In this document: positions 1 to 6,385 of the stretch, piece after piece | How positions within the stretch are numbered: the stretch's first letter is position 1 | Layout of the letters: every line of letters starts with the position of its first letter | Assembly: GCA_964458615.1 (NCBI GenBank) | Contig: CAYWJR010000041.1 | Span: forward strand, 1 to 14,004 | Origin: SHNJ01 sp964458615 | GTDB lineage: Bacteria > Pseudomonadota > Alphaproteobacteria > SHNJ01 | DNA length: 14,004 nt | Direction: 5' to 3' | The notes under the pieces: generated by a model | Databases searched by the model: none | What the model was told of the DNA's origin: nothing | What the model saw: only the letters and a program-made list of their open reading frames with translations | Made by a program: the position numbers and the translations under genes

Positions 1-1040
1 ACCGGGTTTTTTATTACACGACTTGCGGGTGGATGATGTGGAATTGGCTTGTGTCCGCGCTGGCATCCAAAGCGTGTTTATTGTTATTCGATGGGTTCCC
101 ATTTCAACATCGCGGACAAATCATTTTCGATTTTCTGGCCGCGGAAAAAGCGACCTTGTTCGGAACGGCCGCAAAATATATCGATGCGGTCGCCAAATTG
201 AATCTAACCCCGTCGAAAACGCACGATTTGTCCAATTTGCGTTTAATCACATCGACCGGATCCCCGCTTAGTCCCGAAGGATTCCAATTCGTGTATGACC
301 GGATAAAATCGGACATTTGCCTGTCGTCTATTTCCGGCGGCACCGACATTATTTCCTGTTTCGTATTGGGCAGCCCGATCAGCCCGGTTTATCGCGGCGA
401 AATCCAGGTTGCGGGATTGGGATTGGATATGGCCGTTTACAATGAAAACGGGCAGGCGGTTATCGGGGAAAAGGGCGAATTGGTTTGCCAAAAATCTTTT
501 CCCAGCATGCCGATTTATTTTTGGAACGACGCGAACCGCGAAAAATATCATAACGCCTATTTTTCCGGATTTCCCAATATTTGGTGCCATGGCGATTATG
601 CGGAAAAAACGCCGCGCGGCGGATTTATCATTTATGGCCGATCAGATGCGGTGTTGAATCCAGGCGGCGTGCGCATCGGCACGGCGGAAATTTACCGCCA
701 GGTCGAACAATTGGACGAAGTGATCGAAAGCCTGGTTATAGGCCAAGAATGGGATAACGATGTGCGCGTGGTTTTGTTCGTCAAATTAAAAGACGGCGTT
801 GCGTTAAACGACGATTTGAAAAAAACAATATCCGCCAAAATCCGCAACAATGCCAGCCCGCGGCACGTGCCCGCGAAAATAATCGCGGTTGCGGATATTC
901 CACGCACAAAATCCGGAAAAATTGTCGAACTTGCGGTGCGGGAAATCGTGCATGGCCGTCCGGTTAAAAATAAAGAAGCGCTGGCGAATCCCGACGCGTT
1001 GGATCATTTCAAGGATTTAGCGGAGTTGAAATCGCAATAG
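1..1040 (+). CDS. Acetoacetyl-CoA synthetase, C-terminal part (5' end beyond the window)
   Basis: ANL-superfamily acid-CoA ligase. The family activates acetoacetate to acetoacetyl-CoA using ATP and CoA, in ketone-body or PHB breakdown. The reading frame is open from base 3 and has no start in the window, so the gene is cut by the left edge; 345 codons are visible and the family is usually about 650 residues. Visible family marks are the opening YYTTCGWMMWNWLVS block, typical of acetoacetyl-CoA synthetase rather than acetyl-CoA synthetase; the GGTD stretch followed by a GEIQ segment; the HGDYAE block that binds ATP ribose; GRSDAVLNPGGVRIG, the hinge; and PRTKSGK near the C-terminus, which carries the catalytic lysine. 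An ATG near base 33 is internal, because the conserved block begins upstream of it. Its stop lies 14 bases from the stop of the convergent sigma gene. The usual symbol would be acsA or aacS; I leave it blank because naming varies. Confidence 0.93.
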   Translation, partial: RVFYYTTCGWMMWNWLVSALASKACLLLFDGFPFQHRGQIIFDFLAAEKATLFGTAAKYIDAVAKLNLTPSKTHDLSNLRLITSTGSPLSPEGFQFVYDRIKSDICLSSISGGTDIISCFVLGSPISPVYRGEIQVAGLGLDMAVYNENGQAVIGEKGELVCQKSFPSMPIYFWNDANREKYHNAYFSGFPNIWCHGDYAEKTPRGGFIIYGRSDAVLNPGGVRIGTAEIYRQVEQLDEVIESLVIGQEWDNDVRVVLFVKLKDGVALNDDLKKTISAKIRNNASPRHVPAKIIAVADIPRTKSGKIVELAVREIVHGRPVKNKEALANPDALDHFKDLAELKSQ

Positions 1041-1054
1041 CGGGATTGGTGTTA

Positions 1055-1669
1055 TTACCTTTCGGCGGATACTAAACGTTCTTGCAATTTTGCAATCGCG
1101 CGCTTCGACATTCTTTTCACAGTGTTTATGCCCATGCCTTCGATGATGGCGATCCGATGCATCGTCATTCCATATGCGAACCGCGCAGTCAAAATCGTTT
1201 TTTCTTTGTCTGTCAATTTTGCGCCACTGATCGTTGCGGTTATTTCCGACCGCAATTCCGGCGAATGTGACATCAGTCTGGCATCGGCGAGCCGGAAATT
1301 GATCGAACACAATGGAACCGCGCCTTTTTTATGCCATCTGTCATCTTTGCGTTTCCAATTGACCGTTTCGCGGTGCGCTATTGTAAATATCCAAGTGCTT
1401 AAGTTCGCGCGCTGTCCGTCATACGTTGCGGCATTTTTCCATAATTGGATGAATGATAGCTGGACAATATCGTCCAATCCCGCTTTGCCGCCATAAAGTA
1501 GCGCGGTATGTTGCAGCAACCGTACATATTTTTTATAAAGCAAGGATATGGCCGCTGCGTCGTTTGCCGCAACCCGTTGCATTAAATCATAATCTTTTGG
1601 ATATCGCTTGTTTCCGTCTGTTGCTGTGGAAGCAGGCGATAAGGCAGATTTCTTGGCTGCTTTCACCAT
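1055..1669 (-). CDS. ECF-type sigma-70 family RNA polymerase sigma factor
   Basis: A 204-residue protein with the two-domain layout of extracytoplasmic-function sigma factors. Region 2 spans about residues 28-108 and includes GLDDIVQLSFIQLW (the 2.1/2.2 helix that binds RNA polymerase) and STWIFTIAHRETVNWKRK (2.3/2.4, which melts and reads the -10). Region 4 spans about 150-200, with LTDKEKTILTARFAYGM and then a helix-turn-helix ending INTVKRMSKRAIAKL. The first 25 residues are a Lys/Ala/Ser-rich extension outside the family core. No anti-sigma factor, NepR or PhyR gene is adjacent: the neighbours are a convergent metabolic gene and divergent rlmN, so what controls its activity is not visible. 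The ATG at 1669 has only a weak ribosome site (a GGG about 6 bases upstream). The family call is firm; the ECF subgroup and target genes are unknown. Confidence 0.87.
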   Translation of the reverse strand: MVKAAKKSALSPASTATDGNKRYPKDYDLMQRVAANDAAAISLLYKKYVRLLQHTALLYGGKAGLDDIVQLSFIQLWKNAATYDGQRANLSTWIFTIAHRETVNWKRKDDRWHKKGAVPLCSINFRLADARLMSHSPELRSEITATISGAKLTDKEKTILTARFAYGMTMHRIAIIEGMGINTVKRMSKRAIAKLQERLVSAER

Positions 1670-1704
1670 AAAGTACCCATTTTTTCTTTGAAGGAAAATA
1701 ACAC

Positions 1705-1722
1705 ATAAGTTTATAGACTTAT
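1705..1722. promoter_or_regulatory. 18-bp near-perfect palindrome in the sigma/rlmN divergent promoter region
   Basis: The sequence ATAAGTTTATAGACTTAT reads almost the same on both strands; eight of nine pairs match. It lies in the 102-bp AT-rich region between the sigma start (1669) and the rlmN start (1772), where both promoters must lie. Size and symmetry fit a dimeric repressor or activator site. This is inference: AT-rich DNA yields palindromes by chance, and no cognate regulator is encoded next to it. Confidence 0.4.
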
Positions 1723-1771
1723 ACAGTAAAATGTAGTAATTATATTACCATAATAAAATAGAGTTTTAGTA

Positions 1772-2917
1772 ATGGCAGGATGCACCACCGCACTGATCGC
1801 CCCGGATATGGCGTTCGATGGACGGAAAAATTTGATCGGTAAAAATCTGGACGAGCTGGTTGCGGAACTGGCAGCGCATGATTTGCCGCGCTTTCGCGCC
1901 AAACAATTGTGGCACTGGATTTATCACCGCGGCGCGAAAAATTTCGATGTTATGACCGATCTTGCAAAACCCGTCCGGGATTTGCTGGCGAAAAATTATG
2001 TGCTGGATCGTCCGCAAATTTCCATGGAACAAATTTCCAACGACGGCACGCGCAAATGGCTGTTGCGTTTGCCGGACGGCAATGAAATCGAAGCCGTGTT
2101 CATCCCCGACGACGATCGCGGCACGTTGTGCGTTTCATCCCAAGTTGGGTGCACGTTGACATGTAAATTTTGTCATACCGGTACGCAGAAATTGGTGCGC
2201 AATTTAACGCCCGGCGAAATTTTGGCACAGGTGATGGTATGCCGCGATTCGTTGAATGAATGGCCGTCGCCGATGGACGGCAGGCTATTGTCCAATATCG
2301 TGATGATGGGAATGGGCGAGCCGCTTTATAATTTCGACAATGTCAAATCGGCATTGCAAATCGTAATGGACAGCCATGGCATATCCCTGTCGAAACGCAA
2401 AATCACTTTGTCTACGTCAGGCGTTGTGCCGATGATGCAACGTTGCGGCGATGAAATCGGAACGAATTTGGCGGTGTCGTTGCACGCGGTGCGCGACGAT
2501 GTGCGCAATATTCTTGTGCCGCTCAATAAAAAATATCCGATCAAGGATTTGTTGGAAGCATGCCGGAAATATCCGGGCGCCACCAATGCCCGCCGCATCA
2601 CGTTTGAATATGTCATGTTAAAAGGCGTCAACGATTCCGCCGCCGACGCGCGTGAATTGATCCGGTTGTTGCATGGCATGCCCGCCAAGGTGAATTTGAT
2701 ACCGTTCAATCCATGGCCGGGGACGGATTACGAATGTTCGGATTGGGATGTGATCGAACAATTTTCGGAAATCGTATATTCCGCCGGCATTTCCGCGCCG
2801 ATCCGCACGCCGCGTGGACGGGATATTTTGGCCGCATGCGGCCAATTGAAAAGCGAAAGCACAAAATTGCGCGCCAGCGAACGGATCAAATTGGAAGCAG
2901 CCGCCATGCCGGCATAA
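1772..2917 (+). CDS. rlmN: Dual-specificity RlmN: 23S rRNA A2503 / tRNA A37 C2-methyltransferase
   Basis: Radical-SAM enzyme that methylates C2 of adenine 2503 in 23S rRNA and A37 in some tRNAs, acting in the cytoplasm. The protein has 381 residues, normal for the family. The [4Fe-4S]-binding CxxxCxxC motif is at Cys127, Cys131 and Cys134, in VGCTLTCKFCHTG. Cys356, in RGRDILAACGQL, matches the catalytic methyl-carrying cysteine (Cys355 in E. coli), and Cys120 matches E. coli Cys118. MMGMGEPLYNFDN (about residues 178-190) and SLHA (236-239) are further family blocks, and the N-terminal RFRAKQLWHWIYHRGA accessory helix region is present. The chosen ATG has no good Shine-Dalgarno; an in-frame ATG twelve codons later (1808) is a possible alternative. 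The gene is divergent from the sigma gene and ends just before a strong hairpin terminator. Confidence 0.97.
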   Translation: MAGCTTALIAPDMAFDGRKNLIGKNLDELVAELAAHDLPRFRAKQLWHWIYHRGAKNFDVMTDLAKPVRDLLAKNYVLDRPQISMEQISNDGTRKWLLRLPDGNEIEAVFIPDDDRGTLCVSSQVGCTLTCKFCHTGTQKLVRNLTPGEILAQVMVCRDSLNEWPSPMDGRLLSNIVMMGMGEPLYNFDNVKSALQIVMDSHGISLSKRKITLSTSGVVPMMQRCGDEIGTNLAVSLHAVRDDVRNILVPLNKKYPIKDLLEACRKYPGATNARRITFEYVMLKGVNDSAADARELIRLLHGMPAKVNLIPFNPWPGTDYECSDWDVIEQFSEIVYSAGISAPIRTPRGRDILAACGQLKSESTKLRASERIKLEAAAMPA

Positions 2918-2944
2918 ATTTTTCTAATAATACTCTTGGTAATA

Positions 2945-2976
2945 AAAAACCCCTTTGTTTGTACAAAGGGGTTTTT
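2945..2976. terminator. Bidirectional rho-independent terminator between rlmN and the eight-Cys protein gene
   Basis: A 9-bp perfect stem, CCCCTTTGT (2950-2958) with ACAAAGGGG (2963-2971), closes a 4-base TTGT loop. It is flanked by five A before and five T after, so a U-tract follows the hairpin on both strands. It sits between two convergent stops (2917 and 3001) and can end both transcripts. Confidence 0.93.
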
Positions 2977-3000
2977 CGTAAAGTTATATTCGCCCAAAAA

Positions 3001-3528
3001 TTACGGAGGGCAGTTGGCCAAAGCGTCGCGGCATTCTTGGAAAAAGTCCTCGCGCTCTGAATCCAAATCACTATCGGCTTCGGCGATACAGGCGTTTCTG
3101 TCGCTATCGCTGCCGCTTCCGCTTAGGTTGCGGGGCATTGGCGATGCCGCGCATGTCAATAGACGTCCGCTATCATCGCGGTAAGTCATTGTGCATGTGC
3201 AACTCATGCTTGACTTACAACTCCATCCGCCAAAATACCGGCCTGGGGTTGTAATCTTGGTTCGAGGTGTGCAGCTATAGTCTAAAATTTTTCTGGTGTC
3301 GGCCGGATCGCGATAATCTGGCGGATTATCATCATTCACTGGTTCACCAGCAACTGGTCCGCCGCCTTGCCGGGCCTGGCCGCTTATGGCGTTGTTGCCG
3401 TTATTGCCGCTATTGATTGTGTTGATCACTTCGTATGCGTTTTGTTGCGCAACCGAAGTGTTTATATAAAATGCTGCCGCCAAACCAACGGCCAGCAATA
3501 AAACAAAAATAAAATGTTTCAGTTTCAT
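3001..3528 (-). CDS. Secreted cysteine-rich protein of unknown function
   Basis: A 175-residue protein I do not recognise. Residues 1-28 are a clear Sec signal peptide: MKLK, then a hydrophobic stretch FIFVLLLAVGLAAAF, then a likely cleavage near SVAQ|Q. The mature part starts with an Asn/Gly-rich linker (about 36-60) and an acidic Pro/Asp segment. It then carries eight cysteines at 86, 104, 110, 112, 126, 147, 166 and 173, an even number fitting four disulphides in the periplasm or outside. CTCTMTYRDDSG looks like a beta hairpin. The C-terminus is acidic (SDLDSERED). There is no lipobox. The start is well supported: AAGGGGAG lies four bases upstream of the ATG. The gene has its own upstream AT-rich region and shares its terminator with rlmN. 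Function could be structural, binding or inhibitory; nothing visible decides. Confidence 0.85.
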   Translation of the reverse strand: MKLKHFIFVLLLAVGLAAAFYINTSVAQQNAYEVINTINSGNNGNNAISGQARQGGGPVAGEPVNDDNPPDYRDPADTRKILDYSCTPRTKITTPGRYFGGWSCKSSMSCTCTMTYRDDSGRLLTCAASPMPRNLSGSGSDSDRNACIAEADSDLDSEREDFFQECRDALANCPP

Positions 3529-3532
3529 AATG

Positions 3533-3540
3533 CTCCCCTT
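3533..3540 (-). promoter_or_regulatory. Strong ribosome binding site for the cysteine-rich protein
   Basis: On the minus strand AAGGGGAG lies four bases before the ATG at 3528. It is the best Shine-Dalgarno in the window and fixes the start that gives the signal peptide. Confidence 0.75.
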
Positions 3541-3707
3541 TATTTTTTAATAATGATGCTTTAAGCCATTAAGTTGAGAAACACAAACATAATTATATTG
3601 CAATTTATTATAATATTATTTCTTTTCAATCTTTTTAAGATACAAATTCAATTGGATCTATCCTGAAACTAGGGTAATCTGATCCTCAAGATAAAAAATT
3701 CAAATAC
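3541..3707. other. AT-rich divergent intergenic region
   Basis: Very AT-rich DNA between the minus-strand cysteine-rich gene and the plus-strand gene at 3718. It holds several -10-like hexamers: TATAAT on the plus strand at 3609-3614, and ATTATA (TATAAT on the minus strand) at 3592-3597 and 3607-3612. None has a convincing -35 at 16-18 bp, so promoters probably lie here but cannot be placed. No ORF or strong hairpin is visible. Confidence 0.5.
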
Positions 3708-3712
3708 GGAGA
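3708..3712 (+). promoter_or_regulatory. Ribosome binding site that supports the TTG start at 3718
   Basis: GGAGA lies five bases before the TTG. There is no other usable start codon with a Shine-Dalgarno nearby, so this site decides the start. Confidence 0.6.
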
Positions 3713-3717
3713 CCACT

Positions 3718-4758
3718 TTGTCGATAATTGGCGCCAATACAACCGGTTCGGTCGATCTTGATGCAAGGCCGCGTGCAGGCATCATAAAACAAGGCCACAG
3801 GAACGGTGAATTTTTTCCTGTGACCTTGGCGAAATTATGCGCCGCGCCTTTTGTGCATTGGGCCCGAATTGTGCATGGACGCAACCGGATTTTGGCGGCG
3901 GGCGCGGCGTTGCTGGCGCCCTTGTTCGGCGGCACTATTGGCGCGGTCGCGGACCGCAATTTATACAGCGGTCATTTAAATTCTGTTACGTCATCGACCC
4001 ATAATTTTGCAAGTTCAGCAAATGTGGCTGTATCCCCGTCGCAATTGACCGATGCCGGAATGTTGATCAAGGTGATTTTTACCCCGCAAAATGGCGGGCC
4101 AAGAAAATATGCGTTGTTGCAGGGCGAACCGAATGTCGTATGGACAATCGGCGGCGAGCGGAAAATGATTATGCAGGCCAGCGTGGTCGGCAGTTTTGAC
4201 AAGGCCGTTCAATTGGTCGAAGCGGAACGCGCCGCCGCCGCGGCGATATTGAATGACAAAAATACGCTGAATGCGCGGGCGTCTGAATTTGTTCCCGAAT
4301 TCACCAGCATGAATCATTATTTCAAACTTGGAAATCTTCGCCAGCGGGACGGAAATTTGTGGGTCGATTTGGTGATGGACGTTAAACCGAAAAAGAAAAA
4401 TTATGAACGCAGTTTTGATGCCGATCTTGCCGCATCGAATATCGATCGGACGCAAGGCGGCGGTAGAACTTTTCTGGCGGCGTTGGGTCAATTGCCGGAA
4501 CAAAAATCGCAACCGGATTCGCCAAATGCAAATCCATCGCATTTTATAAATGCGCAACAGATTGCGGGAATTTTCGGCCAGGAAATCACATCGCCACAAC
4601 AGGCGCCAATGCCGATGACGGCGACGATTTCCTTGGTTCCCAGCGCAAATCTGATGCATGTATTGCCGCACCATATGTTCGCGGCGGCGGGCGGTTTGAT
4701 TGGCGCTGCTGTCGGGCTTTCGGTTTTGACCGGCCGCATCGGCGCTCGTTCCCGGTGA
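3718..4758 (+). CDS. Unrecognised protein with two membrane segments (TTG start)
   Basis: A 346-residue protein I do not recognise. The N-terminal 55 residues are basic and mixed. A hydrophobic Ala/Gly/Leu segment follows at about 57-78 (ILAAGAALLAPLFGGTIGAVA), then about 240 mostly soluble residues including a possible beta-rich region (110-225: MLIKVIFTP, PNVVWTIGG, LWVDLVMDVKP). A second Ala/Gly hydrophobic segment lies at about 319-338, before a basic tail. Two anchors with a large loop between them suggest an envelope protein whose central domain lies on one side of the inner membrane. The TTG start at 3718 is preceded by GGAGA (3708-3712) with good spacing, and no ATG occurs in frame until residue 115, so TTG is the best choice. 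The frame runs antisense to a long open frame at 4015-4674, which I take to be its shadow. argG follows 119 bases downstream. Confidence 0.75.
   Translation: MSIIGANTTGSVDLDARPRAGIIKQGHRNGEFFPVTLAKLCAAPFVHWARIVHGRNRILAAGAALLAPLFGGTIGAVADRNLYSGHLNSVTSSTHNFASSANVAVSPSQLTDAGMLIKVIFTPQNGGPRKYALLQGEPNVVWTIGGERKMIMQASVVGSFDKAVQLVEAERAAAAAILNDKNTLNARASEFVPEFTSMNHYFKLGNLRQRDGNLWVDLVMDVKPKKKNYERSFDADLAASNIDRTQGGGRTFLAALGQLPEQKSQPDSPNANPSHFINAQQIAGIFGQEITSPQQAPMPMTATISLVPSANLMHVLPHHMFAAAGGLIGAAVGLSVLTGRIGARSR
3790..3828. repeat. 13-bp inverted repeat inside the 3718 gene
   Basis: Arms CAAGGCCACAGGA (3790-3802) and TCCTGTGACCTTG (3816-3828) pair with one mismatch across a 13-base loop. On the minus strand the hairpin is followed by TTTTAT, giving a terminator-like look; on the plus strand no U-tract follows. 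It falls near codons 25-37 of the TTG-start gene. Confidence 0.55.
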
Positions 4759-4778
4759 TTTTCCAATAACCTTTAAAA

Positions 4779-4815
4779 TTTTATGCTTTCCAGGCGCATT
4801 TTTATGCTATGCGCC
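4779..4815. repeat. Direct repeat plus inverted repeat upstream of argG
   Basis: TTTTATGCT occurs at 4779-4787 and again at 4800-4808, exactly 21 bp apart (about two helical turns). The second copy forms the loop of a perfect 7-bp inverted repeat, GGCGCAT (4793-4799) and ATGCGCC (4809-4815). The set lies directly upstream of the candidate argG promoter. It may be a regulator site for argG or a weak terminator for the gene upstream; the T-run after the hairpin is not immediate. Confidence 0.4.
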
Positions 4816-4817
4816 GC

Positions 4818-4846
4818 TTGGTTTTGTGCGCTTATTGGCCTATGAT
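4818..4846 (+). promoter_or_regulatory. Candidate argG promoter
   Basis: TTGGTT (4818-4823) and TATGAT (4841-4846) are separated by 17 bp. The -10 matches the sigma-70 consensus at five of six bases, the -35 at only three. It would start transcription about 25 bases before the argG ATG, which suits a short leader carrying the AGGA site. Confidence 0.4.
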
Positions 4847-4877
4847 GCGCGCATATATCAAACAGCAGGAAATTTTT

Positions 4878-6158
4878 ATGACCAAACCCAACATTAAAAA
4901 AATCGTATTGGCTTATTCGGGCGGATTGGACACATCCGTTATTCTGCGTTGGCTGAAAGAAAACTATGGCTGCGAGGTGGTTACCTTTACCGCCGATCTT
5001 GGTCAGGGCGAAGAATTGGAGCCGGCGCGCAAAAAAGCCGAGGCGATGGGGGTCAAAGAAATTTTTATCGACGATCTGCGCGAAGAATTCGTGTCCGATT
5101 TTGTAATGCCGATGTTCCGCGCCAATGCATTGTACGAAGGCACTTATTTGCTTGGTACATCGATCGCGCGCCCATTGATCGCCAAACGCCAAATCGAAAT
5201 CGCCAATATGGTCGGCGCGGACGCGGTGGCGCATGGCGCAACCGGCAAAGGCAACGATCAGGTGCGGTTTGAATTGTCTTATTATGCATTAAAACCGGAT
5301 GTGCAGGTAATCGCGCCGTGGCGCGAATGGGAATTGACCAGCCGCACCAAATTGCTGGAATTCGCGGAACAGCATCAAATTCCGATCGCCAAGGATAAAC
5401 AGGGCGAAGCGCCATATTCAACAGACGCGAATTTGTTGCACATTTCGTACGAAGGAAAAATTTTAGAAGATCCATGGATCGAAGCGCCCGCCGATATTTA
5501 CACGCGTTCGGTCGATCCGGCCAAAGCGCCGGATACGCCGGAATATATCGAAATCGATTTCGAATGCGGCGATCCGGTTGCGATCAACGGGCAAAAATTA
5601 TCGCCCGCGCAAATTTTGACAAAATTGAACGAACTTGGCGGCAAGCATGGCGTTGGGCGGATCGATTTGGTCGAAAACCGTTTTGTGGGCATGAAATCGC
5701 GCGGCGTGTATGAAACGCCCGGCGGTACGATCTGGCTTGCGGCGCGCCGCGCGATCGAATCCATCACGCTGGATCGCGGTTCCATGCATTTAAAAGACGA
5801 ATTGATGCCACGCTATGCATCGCTGGTTTACAACGGATTCTGGTTTGCCCCGGAACGGGTGATGTTGCAACAAGCCATTGACGAAGCGAATCGTTATGTC
5901 ACCGGTACCGTGCGCATGAAATTGTTCAAGGGCAATTGCATGGTGGTTGGACGCAAATCATCCGTCAGTTTGTACAGCCAGGCGTATGTCACATTCGAAC
6001 ACGATACGGTTTACGACCAAAAAGACGCAAAAGGATTCATCAAATTGAACGCTTTGCGGTTGCGGCTTGGCACTTTGGCGCATGGGTCGGCGGCTGGGCA
6101 GAACCCTTCGGTCAAATTACCGGCGCAGATTAAAAAAACCGCTGGATCCAGGTCTTAA
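4878..6158 (+). CDS. argG: Argininosuccinate synthase
   Basis: Joins citrulline and aspartate using ATP to form argininosuccinate, the seventh step of arginine synthesis, in the cytoplasm. The 426-residue protein begins MTKPNIKKIVLAYSGGLDTS; SGGLDTS at residues 14-20 is the N-type ATP pyrophosphatase loop. GATGKGNDQVRFE (120-132) is the second signature, and APWREWEL (146-153) and YSTDANLLHISYEG are conserved family blocks. The family is usually about 400-410 residues, so the C-terminus carries a short Lys/Ser/Ala-rich extension. I chose the ATG at 4878 because AGGA sits seven bases upstream and the product then starts like other ArgG proteins; the frame is open to 4809, but those 23 codons do not resemble the family. 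argH is not next to it. Confidence 0.97.
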   Translation: MTKPNIKKIVLAYSGGLDTSVILRWLKENYGCEVVTFTADLGQGEELEPARKKAEAMGVKEIFIDDLREEFVSDFVMPMFRANALYEGTYLLGTSIARPLIAKRQIEIANMVGADAVAHGATGKGNDQVRFELSYYALKPDVQVIAPWREWELTSRTKLLEFAEQHQIPIAKDKQGEAPYSTDANLLHISYEGKILEDPWIEAPADIYTRSVDPAKAPDTPEYIEIDFECGDPVAINGQKLSPAQILTKLNELGGKHGVGRIDLVENRFVGMKSRGVYETPGGTIWLAARRAIESITLDRGSMHLKDELMPRYASLVYNGFWFAPERVMLQQAIDEANRYVTGTVRMKLFKGNCMVVGRKSSVSLYSQAYVTFEHDTVYDQKDAKGFIKLNALRLRLGTLAHGSAAGQNPSVKLPAQIKKTAGSRS

Positions 6159-6385
6159 TTGTAAAAACGGGCATGGACGTAACATCGTTTCCTAAAGTAA
6201 CACATTGTTATTTCAGGGATTTATGTACCTCGCCCGCAAGCAATTGGGGATTTATATAACCCATTGTAATGTAAGTATATTTTAAAATAATATGCTGGCA
6301 ATTGCCTATTTTTTAGGATATAATGTTGGGATATAAATAGAAATAATATCTGAATAGGATATTCGGGTAATGGGTAATCGTTTTT
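6159..6385. other. AT-rich intergenic region between argG and the 6386 gene
   Basis: No ORF. It holds a weak AT-rich hairpin just after argG (8-bp arms with one G-T pair, 6195-6213, loop CAT), which is not a convincing terminator, and a perfect 12-bp palindrome TATTTTAAAATA at 6278-6289. Promoter-like elements for the downstream gene follow. Confidence 0.5.
6295..6324 (+). promoter_or_regulatory. Candidate promoter of the 6386 membrane protein gene
   Basis: A perfect -10, TATAAT (6319-6324), is preceded by CTGGCA (6295-6300; four of six -35 matches) with an 18-bp spacer. A weaker second set, TTGTAA (6264-6269) and TAATAT (6288-6293), overlaps the 12-bp palindrome at 6278-6289. Confidence 0.45.

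Noticed and set aside
33..38. ATG ATG as the start of the acetoacetyl-CoA synthetase gene
   Set aside because: The frame is open to the window edge and the residues before it (FYYTTCGW) belong to the conserved family block, so the gene is truncated by the window rather than starting here.
3255..3275. GGTTCGAG string resembling a tRNA T-arm
   Set aside because: No acceptor, D-arm or anticodon arm around it; it is part of the cysteine-rich protein gene.
4015..4674. 219-codon minus-strand open frame
   Set aside because: Antisense to the 3718-4758 gene, which has a ribosome site and more natural codon use; the product is rich in Arg, Cys and His in the manner of a shadow frame.
4809..4877. Upstream extension of argG by 23 codons
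   Set aside because: No family resemblance; it overlaps the promoter and inverted repeat, and the ATG at 4878 has an AGGA site.
6195..6213. Hairpin after argG as a terminator
   Set aside because: Eight almost all A-T pairs with only a short T stretch after; too weak to call.
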